13,612 bases of DNA from Candidatus Dojkabacteria bacterium. Its GTDB lineage: Bacteria > Patescibacteriota > Dojkabacteria > SC72 > JAHDCA01. Below the pieces are notes generated by a model. It had not been told where the DNA came from. It ran no database searches and saw only the letters and a program-made list of their open reading frames with translations. Made by a program: the position numbers and the translations under genes. This document shows positions 1-6,241 of this stretch, piece by piece. How positions within the stretch are numbered: position 1 is the first letter of the stretch; every line of letters starts with the position of its first letter. Location of the stretch: NCBI GenBank assembly GCA_020630115.1, contig JAHDCA010000020.1, forward strand, positions 1 through 13,612, given 5' to 3'.

Positions 1-851
1 ACCTTCAGATCGTCTGAACTTCCAAGCTCAAGTGAGTTTAAACCTTGTGCTTCAATCTTGATCAAAGCAATATCATTAGCATCATCCCGTAAGATCTCTT
101 TCGCATCATACTCCTGACCATCAGCCGTCAAAACAGAATAATTGACCTCAAGCTCACTCACAACATGTTGATTTGTAACTATCAAACCATCTTCACGCAC
201 TACAAAACCACTCCCTATACTGTTACTTTCACTTGCTTGTCCGATCACACCTCCCGAACTTAGACTCAAACCTTCTTGCTTAACAGCTATACTTACTACA
301 GCATCACTAGCTTTCTCAACAACATCAATCACAACATTCTCTTCACGAATTACGATTACATTTGCATCGCCATCTTCGTTTTGCTCTGAAGATTCTTCTT
401 GAGTGGAACTTTGATCCTCCACGTTTCTTCTATCATCAAGCCAACTCGAAACTCCTTGGTAAGTGCTAAAAGCGATATAACCAATCAAGAAGATTGTTAA
501 TAGTCCAACGATATTTTGAAATGAGATTCGCCTTCCCATATTCTCAAACAATGAATCACCCTTGGCCTTTCCACTTACATCGATAGAATCTTTATTAATC
601 TCCCCTTCACTTCCTACCTTCGCATCAGATTTAACTTTACTGTTATCTTTGCCACTAACCTTAGAACTATCTTTTTCTTTCACATGCGTAATATAATTCG
701 AATCTTTAGGCTGATCATCCTTCTTAGGCATCTTCACTTTTGACTCTTCTTTGGACTTAGCTAAATCTTCACCCTCTTTCACAATCTCTTTTACCTTATC
801 AATACCAGCTTCTATACCTAAGCCGTGGTCGAATTTTTTATTCTCATCCAT
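1..851 (-). CDS. HtrA/DegP-like S1C serine protease, membrane-anchored, 3' end cut by window
   Basis: I translated 283 codons from the ATG at 849-851; a TAA lies in frame just upstream, so this is the first possible start. Residues 1-110 are a hydrophilic Lys/Asp/Glu/Ser-rich stretch with no signal peptide. Residues about 113-130 (NIVGLLTIFLIGYIAFST) form one membrane span, followed by an acidic Ser/Glu linker to about 165. The protease domain then begins: GSGFVV near 213, TNQHVVS with catalytic His at 229, and DDANDIALIKI with catalytic Asp at 260. The GNSGG serine and any PDZ domain would lie beyond base 1. Family knowledge: such proteins are envelope quality-control proteases with the catalytic domain outside the membrane. 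It is the last visible gene of a run headed by two unknown genes and an S41 protease; 73 bp separate it from the S41 stop. The family call is secure; catalytic competence cannot be judged without the missing end. Confidence 0.88.
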   Translation of the reverse strand, partial: MDENKKFDHGLGIEAGIDKVKEIVKEGEDLAKSKEESKVKMPKKDDQPKDSNYITHVKEKDSSKVSGKDNSKVKSDAKVGSEGEINKDSIDVSGKAKGDSLFENMGRRISFQNIVGLLTIFLIGYIAFSTYQGVSSWLDDRRNVEDQSSTQEESSEQNEDGDANVIVIREENVVIDVVEKASDAVVSIAVKQEGLSLSSGGVIGQASESNSIGSGFVVREDGLIVTNQHVVSELEVNYSVLTADGQEYDAKEILRDDANDIALIKIEAQGLNSLELGSSDDLK

Positions 852-863
852 GATGCAGTTCTC

Positions 864-922
864 ATATTAACTCTAAATGATTGTTAGAAGTCATATCTAA
901 CAAACTGATTACTAGGATTATA
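864..922 (-). promoter_or_regulatory. Candidate promoter elements before the HtrA-like gene
   Basis: Two -10-like hexamers lie in the gap between the S41 and HtrA-like genes on the minus strand. One is a perfect TATAAT (917-922) directly beyond the S41 stop codon, which would give a leader of about 60 nt. The other is TAATAT (864-869), 12 nt before the ATG, which would give a leader of about 5 nt. Neither has a convincing -35 box. The gene may also simply be read through from the S41 gene. Confidence 0.35.
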
Positions 923-924
923 AC

Positions 925-2187
925 TTATTTTAGCATCTCAAGAGCTTTATCAAGTTGAGGATCTTTACCAGTCTCAAAATCTTCATCAGAAAGCTCTACT
1001 TCAACATCTGGGGTTATTACATTATCACGGTCCAAGTTCGAACCATCAGGAAGCAACCACTTCAGGACTGTAATGTGCAAGCTTGCACCACCACTAAGTT
1101 TCTGTACTCTTTGAGCAGAACCTTTACCGTAACTACTCATCCCAACTATCTCAGCCCTGTCATGCTGTTGTAATGCACCTGAAAGGATCTCTGAAGCCGA
1201 AGCTGACCCCTCATTGATCAATACAACGACGGGTATATCAAGTAAATTACCTTCCCGAGTGACTTTTTTGTTACGAACTGCACCTTTCCTGTCTTTTTCA
1301 CCAACAACTACCTTACCTTCTTCAAGGAATTCACTCCCCGCATATACCGCTGCATCAAGGAAACCACCAGGGTTACCTCTTAGATCAATAACTAAACCTT
1401 TCGCCCCACTATTGTTTATTTGCTCAACAGCTACATCCCACTTAGCGATCCATTGATCTAAACTTCCTTCAGAGAACCTTCCAACGTCAAGTATCGCAAT
1501 ATCACCTTCAAACTCTAATTCCATTGAATCAATCGTTATTGGACCTCTTGTAATTTCAATATCAAGCCTATCTTGCGAAGAAGGTCTAAGTACATTTAAT
1601 TTAACAATTGTGCCAGCTTCACCTCGTATTCGACCTACTGCATCATATACAGTATCACTTTGAGTCATTGGCTCGTCGTCAACACCGAGAATTATGTCAT
1701 TAGGTTTAACTCCAGCTTCCCTTGCAGGCGAGCCATCAAATGGACTAACAACAACAACTTGACCATCTGCATTATATCCAAGCTCCGCACCTATGCCTGA
1801 AAAAGCTTCCCCCCTTTGACCTTCTTCAAACTCTTTAGTCTCCTCAGGAGTATAAAAAGCTGTGTTTGGATCTTCGAACGAATTCACAAAGCCTTTAATA
1901 GCACCGTAAGTCATCTCTTCTTTATTAACAGCTTCTTCATCAACATAATCGTTAACCATATAGTCCCAAGTATTCCAGAAGAGATCTTCATCAAAGTCAT
2001 TTTTCGCGGTTGCAGACTCAAGAATATCCCCTGGTGTGATCTTCGCAGTTGCCTCGTCGGGTATCAAACGCCCCAATGAAAAGCCAATTGCAAGAGCGCA
2101 AACCCCAACAACCAGCACAGACATTATCGTCATAAAATTTTTAGCCTCCACGTTCGCTCTATACTTCTTTAGATTACTCTTACTCAT
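925..2187 (-). CDS. S41 family C-terminal processing peptidase (CtpA/CtpB/Prc type) with PDZ domain
   Basis: The 420-aa protein has a basic N-terminus and a membrane span at about 18-40 (signal anchor), a helical region at 60-125, a PDZ domain at about 128-215 (FSGIGAELG...GSPAREAGVKPNDIIL), and the S41 core at 225-400. The catalytic Ser-Lys dyad is visible as EGSASASEI (Ser330) and YGKGSAQ (Lys355). The 25-residue spacing equals that of E. coli Prc Ser430/Lys455. The substrate-loop motif DLRGNPGG (268-275) is also intact. Family role: cleavage of envelope proteins from their C-termini outside the membrane, often as a regulator of other envelope enzymes. The ATG overlaps the end of the upstream 342-aa gene by 8 bp (ATGAGTAA), which implies translational coupling. 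No Shine-Dalgarno sequence is apparent. Its length is normal for the family and it appears active. Confidence 0.95.
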   Translation of the reverse strand: MSKSNLKKYRANVEAKNFMTIMSVLVVGVCALAIGFSLGRLIPDEATAKITPGDILESATAKNDFDEDLFWNTWDYMVNDYVDEEAVNKEEMTYGAIKGFVNSFEDPNTAFYTPEETKEFEEGQRGEAFSGIGAELGYNADGQVVVVSPFDGSPAREAGVKPNDIILGVDDEPMTQSDTVYDAVGRIRGEAGTIVKLNVLRPSSQDRLDIEITRGPITIDSMELEFEGDIAILDVGRFSEGSLDQWIAKWDVAVEQINNSGAKGLVIDLRGNPGGFLDAAVYAGSEFLEEGKVVVGEKDRKGAVRNKKVTREGNLLDIPVVVLINEGSASASEILSGALQQHDRAEIVGMSSYGKGSAQRVQKLSGGASLHITVLKWLLPDGSNLDRDNVITPDVEVELSDEDFETGKDPQLDKALEMLK

Positions 2188-3208
2188 TTACGCAGTTTAT
2201 TATCAATTTACTTTTATCTAATAGTTTACGTGCTCCAGACTTGTCTCTAACTATCACATAGTCAGGGTCTTCATTCTCAACAGTGAACTCCTCCATGAAG
2301 ATCCCAGGTTGTAAGCTCTGAACCACCAAACCTTTCTCCAATGATTCTAATATATATCGATTATCAAGATGTTTATTTACTGTAACAAACTCCGGACTTG
2401 AGATCTCGATAGACCTTTGCTTGCTCTGGATTATTGCATGCTTCCCATCATTCAATGCAAAAAACTTTGTCCAAAAATCCCTAAACTTCAACTGTCCAAA
2501 CCCCTCCAATACAATTATCTGTCCAGTAAAATTTCTGAACACTTCATAATCAACCGAGTTCACAATTACACATTGAGCACCTAATTCATTTAACCTCTCA
2601 AGCGTCTCATTGTATATATGCCTACCCGCATACACGATACGGCCTCTAACTTCTTGAGGGATCTGTGATGGAGTATATACACCATCACCGCTATCAAGAA
2701 CCATAATCTCACCACTGAAGTCACGAAGGTTGTTAGTCGCCATCGGCCTTATACTCGAGACTGAAGTTTCTAACTCTAAGCCATTATCTCTAACTACTCT
2801 TCTAACTTTCCCGTTAACCGGAGAAGTAACATGAGTTCTCTCAACACCTCCAACTATCTCAACGATACCTTCTTTAATTCGCTTAAGATTAATCATACCT
2901 TCACTCGCAGACACGACTCTCTTTGAAGCCAACCCCCCAGCAGTAATCTTTTCACCGATAAGATCACCTGGAAGTATGTACTCACCATGTATACGTCCAA
3001 TATAATCTGACGATCGCTCAGCAGCTATGCCAAGTAATTTGCTAACCACTATAGTTTGTACAACCTTGTTATCGTCGGCTTCGTATAGCCTATCTCCAAC
3101 TTTCACATTATCATTCACAGCAACTTTCGGGATAATATCACCTCGCGAAAACTCAAGAAAAATCTGTTTCTTACTAGATGGCTTAAGTCGCCGATGAATT
3201 CTATACAT
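2180..3208 (-). CDS. Conserved beta-rich protein, possible companion of the MutL-like protein
   Basis: This 342-aa protein has no signal peptide or membrane span. Residues 15-60 (RGDIIPKVAVNDNVKVGDRL) and 125-150 (VTSPVNGKVRRV) look like the two halves of a lipoyl/biotinyl-type sandwich hybrid, without the usual modified lysine. Residues 188-240 form an alpha/beta stretch: GRIVYAGRHI, a helix, AQCVIVN, then IIVLEGFGQL. After it comes a segment around 258-275 and a KOW/SH3-like tail. From memory, this order (SPVDGxV, GKIIVGG, IVVGG, TEGFG, a final IRPEI-like strand) matches an uncharacterised protein encoded beside 'glutamate mutase L' genes in Chloroflexi and Firmicutes; that is inference. 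It follows the 446-aa gene by 96 bp and overlaps the S41 protease gene by 8 bp. A TAG stands two codons before the ATG, so the start is fixed. Function unknown. Confidence 0.85.
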   Translation of the reverse strand: MYRIHRRLKPSSKKQIFLEFSRGDIIPKVAVNDNVKVGDRLYEADDNKVVQTIVVSKLLGIAAERSSDYIGRIHGEYILPGDLIGEKITAGGLASKRVVSASEGMINLKRIKEGIVEIVGGVERTHVTSPVNGKVRRVVRDNGLELETSVSSIRPMATNNLRDFSGEIMVLDSGDGVYTPSQIPQEVRGRIVYAGRHIYNETLERLNELGAQCVIVNSVDYEVFRNFTGQIIVLEGFGQLKFRDFWTKFFALNDGKHAIIQSKQRSIEISSPEFVTVNKHLDNRYILESLEKGLVVQSLQPGIFMEEFTVENEDPDYVIVRDKSGARKLLDKSKLIINCVNE

Positions 3209-3213
3209 ACTCT

Positions 3214-3242
3214 ATATTACTTGATTTCTACTCAATTGAGAA
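3214..3242 (-). promoter_or_regulatory. Promoter of the 342-aa gene, predicted leaderless start
   Basis: On the minus strand TTCTCA (3237-3242, 4/6 to the -35 consensus) is separated by 17 bp from TAATAT (3214-3219). Only five bases (AGAGT) lie between the -10 box and the ATG at 3208. Transcription would therefore begin at or within a base of the start codon, giving a leaderless mRNA. No ribosome binding site is present. Confidence 0.55.
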
Positions 3243-3304
3243 ATTTTTATACTATTAACAGTTAAATATTAATGAAGTACCAACTACAAGCTCTGAGCCC
3301 AGTA

Positions 3305-4645
3305 TTATTTAATCTTCCTAAACCACCGGTTTAATTTCTTTGAGTTAGCTTTAGCATTTGGTCCATAAACAACAGGTTTGAACCGCCCATCGATGATAAC
3401 CTTAGCATAGCTTGCAGCATTAGGCTGGGATATCATTTCAAACAGATCACTCTTTTTTACTGAATCACCATCAATATATGCAGAATTTACAAACTTACCA
3501 TCGAAAAGACATTTCAATTCTTGATTCAACTCAAACTCTGAAACTTCAGGTGCGATAGCATTAACTGACTGATCTTCCTCACCAGCAATAATCTTAGCTC
3601 CTTGGAATATAACCTTATCTTTTTCATTAACTGTACCTACTTCAGGTACAAGAACTTTATACATATCATTAATCACTAATTCTTTATTAACAATAAAATC
3701 TTGTGCATTAATACCGTCAACATACCTCCGACCATAAGAGTAAAGCTTATGCCTAGAGTCAATTAACAGATCAAACTGACCTCTAATCTCAAGTCCGTCA
3801 ATTATGGCAATCATCAATTCTTTCTCACCTAGCAACTCCAACATCTCACCTGTAAGTACAATTAATGTTGACTTCTGAGTCCCAACTTTCTCAAAGCTCT
3901 TAGTATTGTTATTGAAAATCGAAAGTACCTGCAAGGTCAAATAAGCACGGACCAGATCCTTCAATGAATCATCATCGCTTGAATCAACTGGATGTAAAAT
4001 AAAATTTGCCCAAAGATTAGTCAATTTGTTTATTGAATCCCCACTACTCAAAAACGCTTTGAATTTTGAGTTATGAATATTATCTATCAATGCAAATTCA
4101 TTATCCCAATGAACTTTCCCATGCCCACCGTTACTCCTGGCAACCTCTGCCCCAAGTAAATCAAGATTTACAATCACCACATCCTCATACGCCATACGCT
4201 CACCAAGCCCCTTACAAAGTTCAATTCGGTAATTATTACCCGAGGTATAAAAATTAATCTCCCCCAACAAACTCTCAATGATCTTCGAGATCTCCTCACG
4301 ACCACTAATTCTCTCATCAACCCTAAAGCTAACACCCGAAACTCCCTTACCCTCATCAACGAAACCTTGCAGAAAGTCACTACCTGTATCGATTACATCA
4401 GGAACCCTCAAGAACTCCCAATCAAGAAACCTCTCTAACGCAGAAAAGTACTCAACCCAAAAATCCGCCACCCCAAGATCCTCAACTCGATCAAACCTTT
4501 GCACATGATTCAACACATACGAGCGATTAGCTCCGTAATGCGAGTAAGCAAGATTTGCATAGATCTGCCCGCCTTGAACAAGGACTTCCAGGTAAGCGTT
4601 CTTATCTAGCAATGGGATATTAGTTCGTGGCTCAAAAGTTTTCAT
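3305..4645 (-). CDS. Unknown protein, divergent MutL-like (ASKHA-fold) candidate
   Basis: The 446-aa protein is soluble, with no signal peptide or membrane span. Three stretches echo, from memory, the long 'glutamate mutase L' proteins of Chloroflexi. EDVVIVNLDLLGAEVA (154-169) sits where those have a DVGGATTDVA phosphate-binding strand. LIVLTGEMLELL followed by MIAIIDGLEIRGQFDLLID (261-297) resembles a GGVLA...LLDALQPxGxxxLVLD block. The C-terminal VIIDGRFKPVVYGP...LNRWFRKI (416-445) resembles an IDARGRPLxLP...W ending. The phosphate-loop glycines and acidic residues are degenerate here, so ATPase activity is doubtful. It lies directly upstream of the 342-aa companion, matching the pairing I recall. 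It has its own promoter just after the rpsR terminator. A TAA upstream in frame fixes the ATG. The homology is an inference from remote motifs; the function is unknown, and glutamate mutase activity is not implied. Confidence 0.8.
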   Translation of the reverse strand: MKTFEPRTNIPLLDKNAYLEVLVQGGQIYANLAYSHYGANRSYVLNHVQRFDRVEDLGVADFWVEYFSALERFLDWEFLRVPDVIDTGSDFLQGFVDEGKGVSGVSFRVDERISGREEISKIIESLLGEINFYTSGNNYRIELCKGLGERMAYEDVVIVNLDLLGAEVARSNGGHGKVHWDNEFALIDNIHNSKFKAFLSSGDSINKLTNLWANFILHPVDSSDDDSLKDLVRAYLTLQVLSIFNNNTKSFEKVGTQKSTLIVLTGEMLELLGEKELMIAIIDGLEIRGQFDLLIDSRHKLYSYGRRYVDGINAQDFIVNKELVINDMYKVLVPEVGTVNEKDKVIFQGAKIIAGEEDQSVNAIAPEVSEFELNQELKCLFDGKFVNSAYIDGDSVKKSDLFEMISQPNAASYAKVIIDGRFKPVVYGPNAKANSKKLNRWFRKIK

Positions 4646-4650
4646 GGTTT

Positions 4651-4659
4651 ATTGTAGCA
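4651..4659 (-). promoter_or_regulatory. Extended -10 promoter of the 446-aa gene, predicted leaderless start
   Basis: The minus strand carries TGCTACAAT (4651-4659), an extended -10 element (TGn plus TACAAT), with only AAACC before the ATG at 4645. The predicted transcription start is the start codon itself. There is no good -35 box, which an extended -10 can tolerate. It lies just behind the rpsR terminator, so this gene needs its own promoter. No Shine-Dalgarno sequence could fit in the transcript. Confidence 0.6.
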
Positions 4660-4674
4660 TTTTTGGTATAGAGG

Positions 4675-4706
4675 AAAAAGCGCCCTGACATTTGCCAAGA
4701 CGCTTT
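4675..4706 (-). terminator. Rho-independent terminator of the rpsF-ssb-rpsR operon
   Basis: On the minus strand, AAAGCGT CTTGGC (4694-4706) pairs with GTCAGG GCGCTTT (4677-4689) to give a 13-bp stem with three G-U wobbles and a four-base AAAT loop. The stem's 3' side runs directly into a five-T tract (4675-4679). It sits 22 bp past the rpsR stop codon and ends about 30 bp before the next gene. Confidence 0.85.
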
Positions 4707-4728
4707 ACATTCTTAATACCAACCCAGA

Positions 4729-5118
4729 TTACTCAACATTAACATAAGGCATTAGAGCCATAACCCTAGCCTGTTTGATTGCATATGTGAGCTTTCGTTG
4801 GCATTTTTGACAAACACCTGACTTTTCAGCTCCAACAATCTTACCTCTGATTGAAGTGTACTTCTTAAGAAGGTAAACATCCTTATAATCAATTGAATCC
4901 GCACCACCGTTAGGACAGATTGGACACGATTGGTTAGCAGGAAGGTTTCTTCTTCTTCTTCCTGGTCGAGATTTAGCCTCATAAGAAGCTCTCTCTTTAT
5001 CTCTTTTTGCCATTACATCTTCATGAGTAACTGCTCCAAGAGACATCTTCTTTTCCTCTTTTTTAGCAACAGGAGCTTCTTTTGCTACTGTTGTTTTTTT
5101 AGTTTTATCATCAGCCAT
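4729..5118 (-). CDS. rpsR: 30S ribosomal protein bS18 with zinc motif and long N-terminal extension
   Basis: At 129 aa this is well above the usual S18 length of about 75-90. Residues 1-60 form a charged Lys/Glu/Ala/Arg-rich extension ending in RPGRRRRN. The S18 core follows: DYKDVYLLKKYTSIRGKI (77-94) and RKLTYAIKQARVMALMPYV (108-126), the conserved rRNA-contacting helices. Two CxxC pairs (C65/C68 in CPIC and C103/C106 in CQKC) form a probable zinc ribbon, the 'C+' form of S18. S18 binds 16S rRNA together with S6 on the small-subunit platform. It is the last gene of the operon, 24 bp after ssb, followed by an intrinsic terminator rather than by rplI. No clear Shine-Dalgarno sequence precedes the ATG. 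Confidence 0.97.
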   Translation of the reverse strand: MADDKTKKTTVAKEAPVAKKEEKKMSLGAVTHEDVMAKRDKERASYEAKSRPGRRRRNLPANQSCPICPNGGADSIDYKDVYLLKKYTSIRGKIVGAEKSGVCQKCQRKLTYAIKQARVMALMPYVNVE

Positions 5119-5142
5119 AACTGTTAATTTCTAATTCGTATA

Positions 5143-5628
5143 TTAAATCTCGTCTGCCAAAGGATCTTCATCAGCAGTATTTGCAGAAGAGTCATCACTT
5201 GCAACGCTTTGTGCCATATTGTGAGAATCATCTGAAGTATTTCCAGCTGACATCGAGTTCGAGTTATTAGCTCCTACCCCACCTTTACCTTTAGAGTCTA
5301 GAAGAACCATATCATTGATTCTTACTTCTGTTTTGTATCTCATCTGACCGCTATCATCCTCCCATTTTCTATGCATAAGTTCACCTTCTACAAACACCTT
5401 CATACCCTTTGCAAGAAGTTGGTTACAGATTTCAGCTAGTTTATTCCAAGCTACGATGTTATGAAACTGAGCATCCTCTTTTTCATTACCATCTGAGTCT
5501 TTCCAAGACTTGTTAGTTGCTACAACAAAAGTAGTTACATTAGCACCACCACCTGTTGATCGCATCTCTGGATCACTCGCTAGATTACCCATCAACTGAA
5601 CTCTATTTAATGATCTTGATACTCCCAT
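5143..5628 (-). CDS. ssb: Single-stranded DNA-binding protein
   Basis: The 161-aa protein has a typical bacterial SSB OB-fold in residues 1-110: SLNRVQLMGNLASDPEMR, TTFVVATNKSWKD, QFHNIVAWNKLAEIC, GMKVFVEGELMHRKWEDDSG, RINDMVLLD. A flexible Gly/Asn/Ser-rich acidic tail follows. SSB coats single-stranded DNA during replication and repair and recruits partner enzymes through its C-terminal tip. That tip here reads DEDPLADEI, acidic but without the usual final Pro-Phe. The gene lies between rpsF and rpsR, its usual place, with a 101-bp AT-rich gap to rpsF. That gap holds a 7-bp hairpin (5699-5716) and a TATAAT abutting the ATG. The family assignment is certain; the changed tip is noted as a finding. 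Confidence 0.97.
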   Translation of the reverse strand: MGVSRSLNRVQLMGNLASDPEMRSTGGGANVTTFVVATNKSWKDSDGNEKEDAQFHNIVAWNKLAEICNQLLAKGMKVFVEGELMHRKWEDDSGQMRYKTEVRINDMVLLDSKGKGGVGANNSNSMSAGNTSDDSHNMAQSVASDDSSANTADEDPLADEI

Positions 5629-5698
5629 ATTATAATTCTTATAAATTTATAACCTTACCCTATTCTAATTACCCTTTATTAAAAAATTCTTAAGACTA

Positions 5699-5716
5699 TA
5701 TTAACAACTGTTAATA
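5699..5716 (-). repeat. Small hairpin in the rpsF-ssb intergenic region
   Basis: TATTAAC and GTTAATA form a perfect 7-bp inverted repeat around a 4-nt loop, 13 bp past the rpsF stop codon. It is AT-rich and has no adjoining T-run, so it is a weak terminator candidate at best; it could be a processing or stabilising element between the two coding regions. Confidence 0.4.
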
Positions 5717-5729
5717 ATCTTACTCAAGA

Positions 5730-6086
5730 TTAGATTTCAATTTCCTTTTTCTTGATCTTTTTAGAAACATCGATTCCTTTATCGTGACGCATCACCATAA
5801 ATCTCAAAATCTCCTGCTTAAGTTCAAGCTGTCTCTTCATCTCATTAATGAGACTAGCATCAGCTTTAAACGTATAAACAACATAATATCCTTCATTATG
5901 TCCTTCAATATTATATGCAAGATATCTCTTACCCCACACATCTGTATCGATGATAGTTCCACCATCAACGCTCTCAATCAGACCAACGATAGCCTTATGA
6001 ATTCCTTTTCTAACCTCATCGGGTAGAAGTGGCTTCAAGATAACCATCATCTCGTAGTCTCTTAGACTTTGTCTAGCCTTTGACAT
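5730..6086 (-). CDS. rpsF: 30S ribosomal protein bS6
   Basis: The 118-aa protein has the S6 ferredoxin-like fold in the expected order: YEMMVILKPLLPDEVRKGIHK (strand 1 and helix), GTIIDTDVWGKRYLAYNI (strands 2 and 3), GYYVVYTFKADASLINEMKRQLELKQEILRFMVMRHDK (strand, helix, strand). A basic tail ends in KKIKKKEIEI. The length is slightly above the roughly 100 residues common elsewhere. S6 forms a heterodimer with S18 on the 16S rRNA platform, which explains the shared operon. It is the first gene, with a predicted leader of about 118 nt carrying an inverted repeat; in other bacteria the S6:S18 complex represses its own operon through a leader RNA. The ATG has no strong Shine-Dalgarno sequence. 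Confidence 0.97.
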   Translation of the reverse strand: MSKARQSLRDYEMMVILKPLLPDEVRKGIHKAIVGLIESVDGGTIIDTDVWGKRYLAYNIEGHNEGYYVVYTFKADASLINEMKRQLELKQEILRFMVMRHDKGIDVSKKIKKKEIEI

Positions 6087-6163
6087 ACTAATTTTGTTTT
6101 TAAATTAATTTTTTAAGAGAATCATTCAAGTTAAGCGAATAATTCAATTTTGCAAATTACCTT

Positions 6164-6205
6164 TGGTGTTGATAACTTGCGATTAGATACTTTGTATGAA
6201 CACCA
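6164..6205 (-). promoter_or_regulatory. Inverted repeat at the 5' end of the rpsF leader, candidate S6:S18 autoregulatory RNA
   Basis: In the minus-strand transcript TGGTGTT (6199-6205) pairs perfectly with AACACCA (6164-6170). The 28-nt loop holds a second 4-bp helix, ATAC-AAA-GTAT (6187-6197). The outer stem begins at about the predicted transcription start, 6 to 7 bases beyond the -10 box, so it would cap the mRNA's 5' end. S6:S18 binding to rpsF leader RNA is established in several phyla. I could not confirm the consensus motif here, so the regulatory role is inference. Confidence 0.4.
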
Positions 6206-6210
6206 GGGGT

Positions 6211-6241
6211 ATTATAGCATGGGTTTAGGTTATTAAGCCAA
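6211..6241 (-). promoter_or_regulatory. Promoter of the rpsF-ssb-rpsR operon
   Basis: The minus strand carries TGCTATAAT (6211-6219), a perfect -10 with the extended TGn element. TTGGCT (6236-6241) lies 19 bp further upstream and matches the -35 consensus at 4 of 6 positions. The -35 box falls inside the 3' end of the upstream 609-aa gene. The predicted start is near 6204, giving a leader of about 118 nt. Confidence 0.72.

Noticed and set aside
4174..4380. Short frames inside the 446-aa gene and similar shadow frames across S41, S18, S6 and the 609-aa genes.
   Set aside because: They lie entirely within well-supported longer genes and their translations show no domain or plausible protein composition.
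5643..5656. TTATAAATTTATAA palindrome before ssb as a regulator site or internal promoter.
   Set aside because: All-A/T palindromes are expected in this composition, and no -35 box is properly spaced; the gene is adequately explained by the operon promoter.
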